NCBI RefSeq assembly: GCF_013408525.1
Contig: NZ_JACBZM010000001.1
Location: forward strand, 2,852,001-2,916,000
From: Nocardioides aromaticivorans
GTDB lineage: Bacteria > Actinomycetota > Actinomycetes > Propionibacteriales > Nocardioidaceae
Reading direction: 5' to 3'
Length of the DNA: 64,000 bases
Made by a program: the position numbers and the translations under genes. Positions 49,659 through 57,786 of this stretch are shown piece by piece (the first letter of the stretch is position 1; every line of letters begins with the position of its first letter). A model generated the notes under the pieces. That model had not been told where the DNA came from. It ran no database searches and saw only the letters and a list, made by a program, of their open reading frames with translations.

Positions 49659-50219
49659 GTGCGCCGCCTGTCCCTGCTCCTGCTCGTCGTCGTCACCTCG
49701 CTGGCGCTCGCGCGCCCGGCCGCTGCCGCGGAGCTGGAGGGCTACGCGCCGTACCAGCCGGCGACGCGCTGCGCGCCCGCCGCCAAGCCGGGCACCGTGC
49801 TGTTCGCCCGCTGGACGGTGAACAGGTACGGCGGCCGCTTCGGCGGGATCTCCCGCGCCTGCGGCGGGAGCCGCTCGGAGCACCAGGAGGGTCGCGCGTT
49901 CGACTGGTCCGTCGACGTACGACGCCCGGCCGACCGCGCCCGCGTCGCCCGCCTGATGCGTGACCTCTTCGCGGCCGACGCGGCCGACGCGGCCGGCGAG
50001 GCCGACGCCCTCGCCCGGCGGATGGGCATCATGTACCTCATCTGGAACGACCGGATCTGGTCGGCGTGGGACGGCTTCGAGCCGCGCCCCTACCGCAGCT
50101 CCTCCTGCCCGTCCCTGCGTCGCTGCTCCCGCACCCTGCGCCACCTCGACCACGTGCACGTCTCCCTCACCCGGAGCGCGGCCGCCGGCCACACCTCCTG
50201 GTTCGTGGGGCGCCTCTGA
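49659..50219 (+). CDS. Secreted M15/ARB_07466-like peptidase-domain protein
   Basis: A 186-residue exported protein. A signal peptide (RRLSLLLLVVVTSLALARPA; cleavage near residue 24) precedes a domain resembling the ARB_07466/D-Ala-D-Ala carboxypeptidase-like group. Candidate zinc ligands are His and Asp in SEHQEGRAFDWSVDV and His in LDHVHVSL, the usual HxxGxAxD plus HxH pattern. Cys residues at C38, C66 and near 147-153 may form disulfides. It may act on peptidoglycan. GTG 49659 follows GGAGGAACC. Confidence 0.75.
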   Translation: MRRLSLLLLVVVTSLALARPAAAAELEGYAPYQPATRCAPAAKPGTVLFARWTVNRYGGRFGGISRACGGSRSEHQEGRAFDWSVDVRRPADRARVARLMRDLFAADAADAAGEADALARRMGIMYLIWNDRIWSAWDGFEPRPYRSSSCPSLRRCSRTLRHLDHVHVSLTRSAAAGHTSWFVGRL

Positions 50220-50222
50220 GGG

Positions 50223-50331
50223 CGCGAAGTGTGAGGCTTTCTCCGCCGAAGTGCGTCTTCCCCTCCATCGAGACGTGACATCTCGATGGAGAAACCCTCG
50301 CACTTCGCAGGAGAAACCCTCACACTTCGCG
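50223..50331. repeat. 109-bp near-palindrome between convergent genes
   Basis: Arms 50223-50273 and 50281-50331 are complementary at 41 of 51 positions around a 7-base loop. The outer part is CGCGAAGTGTGAGG and the innermost part CTCCATCGAGA. The right arm consists of two direct copies of GGAGAAACCCTC(G/A)CACTTCGC at 50288 and 50310, 22 bp apart. It starts 3 bases after the preceding stop codon and has no T run. Confidence 0.92.
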
Positions 50332-50404
50332 GCGAAAACGGCCGACGGGGGGAGCCGCCGGCTGGCAGCTCCCCCCGTCGTACGGGCCCGTTGGGGCTAC
50401 GACG

Positions 50405-51508
50405 TCACTTCGCCCAGTCGGGGTTCCAGCCCTCGATGTCGCTCGCGGGGCGGGTCGAGGGGCCGGTGTAGACCGCCGACGGACGGATCAGGCGACCGGT
50501 CTTCTTCTGCTCCAGGATGTGCGCCGACCAGCCACCCGTGCGGGCGCAGGTGAACATCGAGGTGAACATGTTGGCCGGGACCTCGGCGAAGTCGAGGACG
50601 ATCGCCGCCCAGAACTCCACGTTCGTCTCCAGCACGCGGTCGGGGCGACGCTCGCGCAGCTCGGTGAGGGCGGCCTGCTCGAGCGCCTCGGCCACCTCGT
50701 AGCGGGCGGCGCCCAGCTCCTTGGCGGTACGACGCAGCACCCGCGCGCGCGGGTCCTCGGCCCGGTAGACGCGGTGGCCGAAGCCCATCAGCCGCTCGCC
50801 GGAGTCCAGCAGGCCCTTGACGTAGGCACGCGCGTCGCCCGACTTCTCGACCTCCTCGATCATGCCGAGCACACGCGAGGGGGCGCCGCCGTGCAGCGGG
50901 CCGCTCATCGCGCCGATGGCGCCGGAGAAGGCAGCCGCCACGTCGGCACCGGTGGAGGTGATGACACGCGCGGTGAAGGTGGAGGCGTTCATGCCGTGCT
51001 CGGCGGCCGACGACCAGTAGGCGTCGATCGCGTGCGCGTGCTTGGGGTCGGCCTCGCCGCGCCAGCGGATGAGGAACTTCTCCGCGAGGGTCCTGCCCTC
51101 GTCCACGAGCCGCTGGGGTACGACGGGCAGGTGGATGTCGCGGGCCGACTGGCCGGCGTACGACAGCACCATCACGGCGACCCGGGCGAGGTCCTCGCGG
51201 GCCTGCTCGTCGGAGATGTCATAGGTCTGGCCGAAGCCGAACGCCGGCGCCAGCATCGCGATCGCGGCCTGGACGTCGACGCGGACGTCACCGGTGTGGA
51301 CCGGCAGGCTGAACGCCTCCGCCGGCGGCAGGCCGGGGGTGAACGAGCCGTCGATCAGCAGGCCCCAGACGTTCTCGAAGGGGACCCGGCCGGCCAGGTC
51401 CTCGATGTCGACGCCGCGGTAGCGCAGCGCCGAGCCTTCCTTGTCCGGCTCCGCGATCTGGGTCTCGAAGGCGACGACGCCTTCCAGTCCGTGGTGTACC
51501 TCGACCAT
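50405..51508 (-). CDS. Citrate synthase (short actinobacterial type)
   Basis: Citrate synthase or 2-methylcitrate synthase-like enzyme of 367 residues: short compared with hexameric GltA (about 427). The catalytic histidines are in SGPLHGGAPSRV and GFGHRVYR, and the acidic residue lies in the C-terminal domain near NVEFWAAIVLDFAEVP. This length and the GYEDLA-lacking N terminus (MVEVHHGLEGVVAFETQIAE) fit CitA-type enzymes. I start at ATG 51508 after AAGGAGTCGCC. It is divergent from pdxH, an arrangement also seen in other actinobacteria. Confidence 0.9.
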   Translation of the reverse strand: MVEVHHGLEGVVAFETQIAEPDKEGSALRYRGVDIEDLAGRVPFENVWGLLIDGSFTPGLPPAEAFSLPVHTGDVRVDVQAAIAMLAPAFGFGQTYDISDEQAREDLARVAVMVLSYAGQSARDIHLPVVPQRLVDEGRTLAEKFLIRWRGEADPKHAHAIDAYWSSAAEHGMNASTFTARVITSTGADVAAAFSGAIGAMSGPLHGGAPSRVLGMIEEVEKSGDARAYVKGLLDSGERLMGFGHRVYRAEDPRARVLRRTAKELGAARYEVAEALEQAALTELRERRPDRVLETNVEFWAAIVLDFAEVPANMFTSMFTCARTGGWSAHILEQKKTGRLIRPSAVYTGPSTRPASDIEGWNPDWAK

Positions 51509-51620
51509 CGGCGACTCCTTCGTTCCTTCGGGCGGCCGGCCGGGAGCCGGCAGGCCGCGGGCCACAGGCATTCTGCCCCACCCCGCATCGGGCCTCGGAG
51601 CCGCGGCCTAGATTGGGTCC

Positions 51621-52274
51621 ATGTCGGATGACCGATCGGTGGACCTGGCCGCCCTGCGAGCGGAGTACGGCGACGCCGGGCTCGACGAGGCGAGTGCCGG
51701 CGCGGATCCCTGGCAGCTGTGGCAGCAGTGGTTCGACGAGGCGGCCGCAGCGGGCCTGCACGAGCCGAACGCGATGGTCGTCGCCACCGTCGACCCCGAT
51801 GGCGCGCCGTCCGCCCGGACCGTGCTGCTGAAGGGCGTCGGGCCGGACGGCTTCCGCTTCTTCACCAACACCGCCTCCCGCAAGGGCGCGGCGCTGGCCC
51901 ACGAGTCCCGCTGTGCACTGCTCTTCCCGTGGCACCCGCTCGAGCGGCAGGTGCGGGTCGAGGGGCTCGCTCGCCCGCTGCCGGCCGGCGACGTGGCGGC
52001 GTACTGGGCCTCGCGGCCGCGGGGCTCCCAGCTGGGCGCGTGGGCCTCACCCCAGTCCCAGGTGGTCGCGGGGCGCGACGAGCTCGAGCTGCGCCACCGC
52101 GAGGCGGAGGAGCGCTTCGCCGGCCAGGACGTCCCGGTGCCCCCGGAGTGGGGTGGCTACCGGGTCGAGCCGGCGTCCTTCGAGTTCTGGCAGGGCCGGC
52201 CCGGCCGCCTGCACGACCGGATCCGCTACGGCAGGGCGTCGAATGGCTGGGAGGTCACCCGGCTCGCGCCCTGA
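51621..52274 (+). CDS. pdxH: Pyridoxamine 5'-phosphate oxidase
   Basis: PdxH makes pyridoxal 5'-phosphate from pyridoxamine or pyridoxine phosphate using FMN and oxygen. The 217-residue protein has PNAMVVATVDPDGAPSARTV and FFTNTASRKGAALA for FMN binding, and the C-terminal signature EFWQGRPGRLHDRIRY. ATG 51621 has no strong ribosome-binding site. The last 49 bases overlap, in opposite direction, the gene for the acidic membrane protein. Confidence 0.95.
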   Translation: MSDDRSVDLAALRAEYGDAGLDEASAGADPWQLWQQWFDEAAAAGLHEPNAMVVATVDPDGAPSARTVLLKGVGPDGFRFFTNTASRKGAALAHESRCALLFPWHPLERQVRVEGLARPLPAGDVAAYWASRPRGSQLGAWASPQSQVVAGRDELELRHREAEERFAGQDVPVPPEWGGYRVEPASFEFWQGRPGRLHDRIRYGRASNGWEVTRLAP

Positions 52275-53503
52275 GGCGCACCGGCCCCGTTGCTGTCCTC
52301 GTCGCCGCCGTTCTGCGTCGCCCAGAGCACGCCGAGGATGATCAGGACCAGGATCACGCCCACCAGGAGCAGGGTCTGGCGCCGGTCGTCGTCGGACGAG
52401 GCGTTCGCGACGGGGGTCCGCTCGGCGCGCACCTTCGGGGGCTTCGATGCCTTTGATGCCTTCGGGGCCTTGGCGGGCTTCGCCGGCTCCCTGGCCGGCT
52501 CGGGCTCCACGTCCCGCGAGGACTTCCGGGTACGACGCCGCCGGACCCGGTCGCTCCCCGCCGGCAGCGTGCCCTCGAGCGGCTCGAAGTGGGGCACCGC
52601 GAAGCTCGGCGAGACGAAGTTGCGGAACTCGTCGTGCATGCCGCGCGGCCCGTCGTCGACGACCTCCTCCTCGACCTCTTCGACCTCCTGGACGACCTCG
52701 TCGACCGGCTCGGGGTCGGGTTCGACGGGCTCGGGTTCGACGGGCTCGACGTCGGCCTCGATGGCGTCCGGCTCCTCGACGACCGGCTCCGGCTCCGTCG
52801 TACCGGTCACGAGGTCAAGGTCGATGCGGGCGATCTCGCCCGTGTCGGGATCCCACGGATCGGTGAGCGGGTCGTTCAGCGGGTCGAACCGCGGCACCGC
52901 CCGCGACGGGGTCAGCAGGCTGCGGAACTCGTCATGGTGGATCGCGGCGACGCTCGGCTCGGGAGCGCGCTCCTCGACCTCCTCGTCGACCTCGACCTCG
53001 ACCGCGGGCTCGGCCTCGGGCTCGACCTCAGGCTCGGGCAGGGCGACGACGGGAGTCTCGACCGTGGCGGGTGCGCGGTCCACGACCGGCGTCTCGACGG
53101 TCGCCGGCGCCACGTCGGCCACTGCTGCCGGCGCCGCCTCGCCGAGCGTGACGAACGGCTGGTCGGCGCCCGGCCAGGACGCCAGCGGCACCGTGTCCAG
53201 CACGATGAGCAGCGCCTGCGCCGTCGGGCGCCGGTGGTCCGGGCCGCAGATGGCGCGCATCAGCACCTCGGCCGCGAACGGCGGGAAGCCGGGAGCGACC
53301 TCACCGGGCGGGGGCGGGTCGCCCTCCCCGGGGTCGACACCGGTCAGCGCGTGATAAGCGAGTCGCCCGAGGACCGCCGCATCCTTCTCGCCCGACTGCT
53401 GCAGCAGGGGGAGGGCCTGCCCGGCGGGGAGCGGGTCGGGTGCGGCCGCAGAGATCAGCGCGTCCAGCTGGGCGCGCTCGTCCGACGGTTGCCCCATGTC
53501 CAT
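52226..53503 (-). CDS. Acidic membrane protein with kinase-like relic and duplicated HDEFR motif
   Basis: A 425-residue protein of unknown function. Residues 40-108 resemble the tail of a Ser/Thr kinase C-lobe (LGRLAYHALTGVDPGE; ICGPDHRRPTAQALLIVLD), but no ATP-binding lobe or catalytic loop is present. Residues 120-290 are rich in Glu, Pro and Val. A 20-residue motif occurs twice exactly 100 residues apart (190-209 and 290-309): HDEFR, then (T/S)PS, then AVPxFxPL. A Lys-rich stretch leads to one membrane helix at 378-395 and a short outer tail. ATG 53503 and ATG 53497 are both possible starts. It may be a signalling scaffold related to PASTA or Pkn-type systems. Confidence 0.7.
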   Translation of the reverse strand: MDMGQPSDERAQLDALISAAAPDPLPAGQALPLLQQSGEKDAAVLGRLAYHALTGVDPGEGDPPPPGEVAPGFPPFAAEVLMRAICGPDHRRPTAQALLIVLDTVPLASWPGADQPFVTLGEAAPAAVADVAPATVETPVVDRAPATVETPVVALPEPEVEPEAEPAVEVEVDEEVEERAPEPSVAAIHHDEFRSLLTPSRAVPRFDPLNDPLTDPWDPDTGEIARIDLDLVTGTTEPEPVVEEPDAIEADVEPVEPEPVEPDPEPVDEVVQEVEEVEEEVVDDGPRGMHDEFRNFVSPSFAVPHFEPLEGTLPAGSDRVRRRRTRKSSRDVEPEPAREPAKPAKAPKASKASKPPKVRAERTPVANASSDDDRRQTLLLVGVILVLIILGVLWATQNGGDEDSNGAGAPQGASRVTSQPFDALP

Positions 53504-53811
53504 GGGCGCATGATGCCCCGCAGATGCCGATTTCGTGGCCGAATCCGATAACCCGCGCGGGCGTGGGACGCGGCCGTCGTACCCGCCGACTTGTGCGTTC
53601 CGCCCGCCGAGTTGCCGGTTTCGCCCGCCGAGTTGCCGGTTCCGCCCGCCGAGTTGCCGGTGAGGTGCGTCGAGTTGCCCCTTCGTGCGATCTCGACCGA
53701 CGAAACCGGCAAGTCGACCGACGAAACCGGCAAGTCGACCGACGACACCGGCAAGTCGACCGACGAAAGTGGCAAGTCGCGCGGCCGAAGCGGCAACTCG
53801 GCGGGAGGGGG
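53504..53811. other. Gap holding a 219-bp symmetric repeat element
   Basis: A 308-base gap between two minus-strand genes. About 70% is the symmetric 21-bp repeat element at 53580-53798. The part nearest the acidic membrane protein gene (53504-53579) should contain its promoter, but I cannot point to one. Short frames across the repeats translate into heptad repeats on either strand; I read these as non-coding. Confidence 0.5.
53580..53798. repeat. Symmetric array: five 21-bp units, 9-bp centre, five inverted 21-bp units
   Basis: The left half (53580-53684) is five tandem 21-bp units, the clearest being CGCCCGCCGAGTTGCCGGTT plus one base at 53601, 53622 and 53643. The right half (53694-53798) is five 21-bp units CGACCGACGAAACCGGCAAG plus one base at 53694, 53715 and 53736, with two diverged copies. 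The shared core TTGCCGGTTTCG on the left is the complement of CGAAACCGGCAA on the right, so the whole element is a large inverted repeat built from tandem units. No unique spacers are present. Confidence 0.95.
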
Positions 53812-55071
53812 TCAGGGGAGGAGGCGGGCGCGGACCTCGTCGGCGATGAGGTCGACCGCGGGACGGGCGGCGATGTCGGCGGCGACCTGCTGGGCGGCGC
53901 GACGGTACCGGGGGTCGTCGAGGACCTGGCGGATCCGGTTCGCGAGTCCGGCGGGTTGGAAGAGGCGTACGGCGACGCCCGCATCGACGAGTCGCACGGC
54001 GTGGTCGAACTGGTCGTAGTCCACCGGCCACACCACGGACGGCAGGCCGGCCGCCAGCGTGTGGCCGAGCACGCCCGCCCCGCCGTGGTGCACGACCGCG
54101 TCGAACCGGGGGAGGTCGCGGGCGTAGCTGACGTAGTCGTGCACGACCACCCGTTCCGGCAGCCCGACTCCGGGTCCGCCGACGGGGCCCGCGCAGCCGC
54201 CGAGGGTCAGGTGCACCATCACGTCGTCGGGCAGGTCCGCGACGGCGGCGACGGCCGTGTCGAGTAGCGCCTGCTTGTGCCAGGGCAGGTGCGTGCCCGC
54301 GGTGAGCAGGACGTGCCGCCGGCCCGGCGCGAGGGTCACGGGAGCGGCGTCCACGGGCGGGGTGAACAGCACCGGGCCGGCGTACCGGACGGCGGCGGGG
54401 AGGTGGCGCTCGTACTCGATCGCGGCGGGGGTGAGCGCGAAGGTGCGGTCGGCGGAGTAGATCGCCTCGGAGCCGTCGGGGCGGTAGATCCGCTCCACGC
54501 CGACGTCGGCGAGCCGCACCCCGGCCAGCCGCGGAGCGATCCGCTTGAAGCCGCGCACCCACCGGCGCCCGATCGCGTCGCGGGCGCGGCCGGGCAGCCC
54601 GACGCCCGGCCGCCACCCGCCGAGGTACGCCGGCGGACCGCTCCGTCCCTCGATCGCGCACGGCGACGGGTGGACCGTCCACCAGGGCAGGCCGGCCTCG
54701 TCGGCGGCGGTGCCGACGGCGCCCATCGTGAAGTCGGCGATGACCAGGTCGGGCCGTCCCTGCTCCCACAGGGCCAGCAGCTCGGCCCGGAAGTCCTGCT
54801 GCAGCCGCACCGCGGCGCGGAACTGGCGGAAGAGCCTCCGCGGGTTGCTGCCGATCCGGTACGGCGGGTTCACGACCGTCTCGATGACCTCGTCGGCGCC
54901 GTCCAGCAGCGCCTGCCCGGTCAGGCCCGCGGCGCGGATCGCCGGCTGTGCGGCGGCGGTGCTGACCACCCGCACGGACAGGCCGGGCTCCGCGGCCAGG
55001 CGCTCGGCGATGCCGAGCACCGGGTGCAGGTGCCCGGCCATCGGGGGCGCGACGAGGTCGACGTGCTTCAT
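53812..55071 (-). CDS. UGT-type (GT1, MGT family) glycosyltransferase
   Basis: Last gene of the seven-gene operon. A 419-residue GT-B enzyme like macrolide and natural-product glycosyltransferases. The N-terminal acceptor domain starts HVDLVAPPMAGHLHPVLGIA, and the C-terminal donor domain has the UGT signature HHGGAGVLGHTLAAGLPSVV followed by DYDQFDHA. It would transfer a sugar from a nucleotide donor to the pathway product. ATG 55071 overlaps the stop of the next gene upstream (55068) by 4 bases. Confidence 0.9.
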   Translation of the reverse strand: MKHVDLVAPPMAGHLHPVLGIAERLAAEPGLSVRVVSTAAAQPAIRAAGLTGQALLDGADEVIETVVNPPYRIGSNPRRLFRQFRAAVRLQQDFRAELLALWEQGRPDLVIADFTMGAVGTAADEAGLPWWTVHPSPCAIEGRSGPPAYLGGWRPGVGLPGRARDAIGRRWVRGFKRIAPRLAGVRLADVGVERIYRPDGSEAIYSADRTFALTPAAIEYERHLPAAVRYAGPVLFTPPVDAAPVTLAPGRRHVLLTAGTHLPWHKQALLDTAVAAVADLPDDVMVHLTLGGCAGPVGGPGVGLPERVVVHDYVSYARDLPRFDAVVHHGGAGVLGHTLAAGLPSVVWPVDYDQFDHAVRLVDAGVAVRLFQPAGLANRIRQVLDDPRYRRAAQQVAADIAARPAVDLIADEVRARLLP

Positions 55072-55673
55072 GCGTCCAGTGCGTCTCGTGACGGTTGCTG
55101 CGCAACCTCCTCGACGACCGGGGCGGGCGTCAGCTCGACGGCCAGCCGCCGGCAGAGCGCCGCGAGCTCCGGCGAGGCGAGGTAGTCCAGGTGCCCCGCG
55201 GCGACCTCGAGGTCGCGCGGCCACCACCGCGCGAGGTGGTCGCTGCTGCTCGCGACCCGGATCGTGCGGCAGTCCGGCGGCCGGGTGGCGACGGCGCCGT
55301 ACGCGACGACGGTGAGCCGGTCGAGGACGTCGCGGGGAAGGTCCAGCCGCCCGAGCAGGTCGAGGCCGATCGAGCCGGCCAGGACGAGGGTGTGCTCGGC
55401 CCTGCGGAGCTGCTCCTCGACCCGCGGTCGGTGTGTCGCGGCCCAGCCCGCCCTGAGGAGCCGGACCCGCAGGAAGAGCACGAGGTGCCGGAGGCTGCCC
55501 AGCCACAACGGCACGGCACGGTACGGCGCCAGCGTGGCGTCGTACGGGAAGTTCAGCCGGACCTTCGCGGCCTCCGGCACGGGCAGGTCGTCGAGGAAGG
55601 CCTGCTGGACGGGGGAGAGCGCGCAGCTGCGCGGGTCGCTCTGGCCGGTCAGGTGGAGGACCTGGAGCCTCAC
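55068..55673 (-). CDS. Hypothetical protein, possible alpha/beta hydrolase
   Basis: A 201-residue protein with no firm family match. A hydrolase-like layout is visible: nucleophile-elbow-like AGSIGLDLLG with Ser101, a later acid candidate Asp145 (SSSDHLARWW), and a C-terminal His161 in AGHLDYLASPEL. It lies in the operon between two glycosyltransferases and starts at GTG 55673, in overlap with the upstream stop. If it is a hydrolase it may play the OleB part or release the glycosylated product. I hold the fold call as tentative. Confidence 0.55.
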   Translation of the reverse strand: MRLQVLHLTGQSDPRSCALSPVQQAFLDDLPVPEAAKVRLNFPYDATLAPYRAVPLWLGSLRHLVLFLRVRLLRAGWAATHRPRVEEQLRRAEHTLVLAGSIGLDLLGRLDLPRDVLDRLTVVAYGAVATRPPDCRTIRVASSSDHLARWWPRDLEVAAGHLDYLASPELAALCRRLAVELTPAPVVEEVAQQPSRDALDA

Positions 55674-56824
55674 CGCACCTCCCGGAAGTCGTCGTCGGCG
55701 ACGACGCGGTAGGTGTGCGTCCGCCACCGGATGGTCCGCTGCACGGCGCCGTGCCCCAGGTGGAGGGGCTGCACCAGCTCGGACACCAGCGAGATCCCCG
55801 GGCGGTGCAGCGGCCGTCCGTAGATGCGCAGCTGGACCAGCCGCAGCAGCAGGAACCGTCCACCGAGCAGCGCCGCTAGGGGCCCGAGACGCCGCTCGCG
55901 GACGGTCCCGAGGAGCACCGCCCACAGCAGGTTCGGGTGGGTGCCGTGCAGGACGCTGATCGCGGCGACGGTCCTCAGCGGCTGGCGCCGCAGCAGCAGG
56001 TTGGCGAAGAGCATCCAGCGGTGAAGCAGGCGGACGTAGGCGCCGGGGGAGTCGACCGTCGTGGTGATCCACTGCGGCGACGCGGTCTGGCAGATGGTCC
56101 CGCCAGTGCGCTGCACGGCGCCCGCGACGGCGAGGTCGTCGGTGAGATTGCGCAGGATCGGCGTGAACCCGCCGAGCGAGCGCAGGTCGCGCACCCGCAT
56201 CGCCCACGTCATCCCGTTGATCGTGACGGGGTCGAGGGTCAGGTAGGTCATGGCCGCGTTGTTGTCGACGAACTGCTCGACGAGCTGCGCCCACGGCGTC
56301 CCGCCCGGGAGGTACGCCGGCAGGCCGGTCGCCAGCGTCGCCCGCTCCAGGCCGCCGAGCAGCGCGCCCAGGCTCGCCCGGGGCAGACGGGTGTCGTCGT
56401 CGAGCACGAGGAAGATCTCGTCGTCCGCGGCCTCGTCCAGGGCGGGCTGCAGCTTGGCGAGCTTGGGGTTGGTGCCGTCGGGGGCGGGTGGGCAGATGCG
56501 GATGTCGAGGCGGGTGCCGGTCGCGCCGGAGCGTGCGAGCTGGTCGCGGAGGCGGCCGACGATCCGCTGCGCCTCCGGGTCGTCCTCGTCCACCAGCCAG
56601 CAGAATCGCGCCCCGTCCAGCGACAGCAGGTTGTCGCGCAGCGCGTCCTCCAGGCCCGGGTCGCCGGAGAGGATCGGCTGCACGACGACGACCTTCCCGA
56701 TCTCGGCGGGGCCGGGCTCGACGGCCGCGGGCGCACGGGAGGCGGTGCGCAGCGTGATCGCGGCCTTCGCCGCCTGCAGGCCCAGGTAGCCGACGGCAGC
56801 GGCGGTGGTGGCTCGGCGACTCAC
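55670..56824 (-). CDS. Family 2 / ceramide glucosyltransferase-like glycosyltransferase
   Basis: A 384-residue GT-A enzyme of the GT21-like group that glycosylates lipids. Motifs are TNPKLAKLQPAL, the donor-metal site LVLDDDTRLP (Asp142-144), GLPAYLPGGTPWAQLVEQFV and the third acidic site LTDDLAV (Asp229-230). Hydrophobic segments at the C terminus (LPLLAALLG, FLLLRLVQL region) suggest membrane association. GTG 56824 overlaps the dehydratase stop. Presence of this and a GT1 enzyme suggests two sugars or two alternative acceptors. Confidence 0.85.
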   Translation of the reverse strand: MSRRATTAAAVGYLGLQAAKAAITLRTASRAPAAVEPGPAEIGKVVVVQPILSGDPGLEDALRDNLLSLDGARFCWLVDEDDPEAQRIVGRLRDQLARSGATGTRLDIRICPPAPDGTNPKLAKLQPALDEAADDEIFLVLDDDTRLPRASLGALLGGLERATLATGLPAYLPGGTPWAQLVEQFVDNNAAMTYLTLDPVTINGMTWAMRVRDLRSLGGFTPILRNLTDDLAVAGAVQRTGGTICQTASPQWITTTVDSPGAYVRLLHRWMLFANLLLRRQPLRTVAAISVLHGTHPNLLWAVLLGTVRERRLGPLAALLGGRFLLLRLVQLRIYGRPLHRPGISLVSELVQPLHLGHGAVQRTIRWRTHTYRVVADDDFREVR

Positions 56825-57786
56825 AGGCGCTCCCGCTGCCACGCGACGAACCGGTCGACGCCCTCGGCCACCGACACCCGGGGCGTGCCGAGGTCGCGGA
56901 GCATCTTGTCGGGCACGAACGTCTTCGACCAGCTCAGCACGCCGACGCCGTAGGGAGTGATCGGCGGTTCGCCCGGCAGGTGCAGCAGCCGCCACGCCCG
57001 CTCCAGCACGGTCGCCGCGCGCATCGCCGTGGTCAGGCTGACCTCGCGGGTCGGCGGCTGCAGGCCGAGCCGGTCGATGACCTCGAGCAGCATCGCCTGG
57101 ATCTCCACGGGCTCGGCGTTGGTCAGGTGGTAGACGCCGCCGAGCTCGGGCCGGGCTGCCAGCTCGATCAGGTAGGCCGCCAGGTTGTCGACATAGATCA
57201 GATCGCCGACGGCAGGCTCGGCACGTCCGGTCAGCCGCGGGACACGGCCGGCCTTCGCGGCGGCGATGATCCGCGGGAACAGCACCGTGTCGCCCGGCCC
57301 GAAGACGGCGCGCGGGCGCGCGACGACCCAGCTGCCGTCGTACTCGCGGACGACGGCCTCGCTCTCGGCCTTGGTGCGGGCGTAGTCGTTGGCGAACGTC
57401 GGGCCGACCGGCGACTCCTCGGTCAGGTCGAGCTGGTCGCCGTCGCGGTAGAGCACCGAGCTCGACGACACGTGCACCAGCCGCGGGTTGCCGAGCCGCC
57501 GGCACCACTCGACGACGGTGCGGGTGGCGGTGACGTTGTCGCGGTCGTAGGCCTTGCGGGGTGCGTACGGCGTCGCGCGGGCCGCGCAGTGGATGACGGC
57601 GTCGGGCTGCCAGGGCAGCGCGGGCAGCCCCGCCGGGTCGCCGACGCGGCCGAGGTCGACGCTGGCGTAGTCGTCGCGGTCGAGCCGCCGCCGGCCGATC
57701 CCGAAGGTCTCGTGCCCGGCCTCCTGCGCCCTCTCCACGAGCCGTCCGCCGACGAACCCGGACGCTCCGGTCACCAACAGCCTCAC
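56821..57786 (-). CDS. Extended SDR, 3-beta-HSD/OleD-like NAD(P)-dependent reductase
   Basis: A 321-residue extended short-chain dehydrogenase. The cofactor loop is TGASGFVGG (6-14), and the catalytic Tyr135 and Lys139 are in NDYARTKAESE, with Ser in HVSSSSVLY. The sequence resembles the OleD / 3-beta-hydroxysteroid dehydrogenase group more than sugar epimerases. In an ole-type pathway it would reduce a 2-alkyl-3-keto acid to the beta-hydroxy acid. GTG 57786 overlaps the upstream stop. Confidence 0.85.
   Translation of the reverse strand: MRLLVTGASGFVGGRLVERAQEAGHETFGIGRRRLDRDDYASVDLGRVGDPAGLPALPWQPDAVIHCAARATPYAPRKAYDRDNVTATRTVVEWCRRLGNPRLVHVSSSSVLYRDGDQLDLTEESPVGPTFANDYARTKAESEAVVREYDGSWVVARPRAVFGPGDTVLFPRIIAAAKAGRVPRLTGRAEPAVGDLIYVDNLAAYLIELAARPELGGVYHLTNAEPVEIQAMLLEVIDRLGLQPPTREVSLTTAMRAATVLERAWRLLHLPGEPPITPYGVGVLSWSKTFVPDKMLRDLGTPRVSVAEGVDRFVAWQRERL

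Noticed and set aside
53455..53796. Repeat proteins with heptads such as SVDLPVS or GNSAGGT across the 21-bp array
   Set aside because: They arise on several frames only because 21 is divisible by three. No ribosome-binding site, family or coding bias supports them, and the element is symmetric like the other non-coding palindromes.
53580..53798. CRISPR array
   Set aside because: The 21-bp units are back to back with no unique spacers, the second half is inverted, and no cas gene is nearby.
55068..55673. Firm assignment of this protein as OleB
   Set aside because: OleB is a haloalkane-dehalogenase-like enzyme of about 300 residues. This 201-residue protein has only a hydrolase-like layout of Ser, Asp and His.
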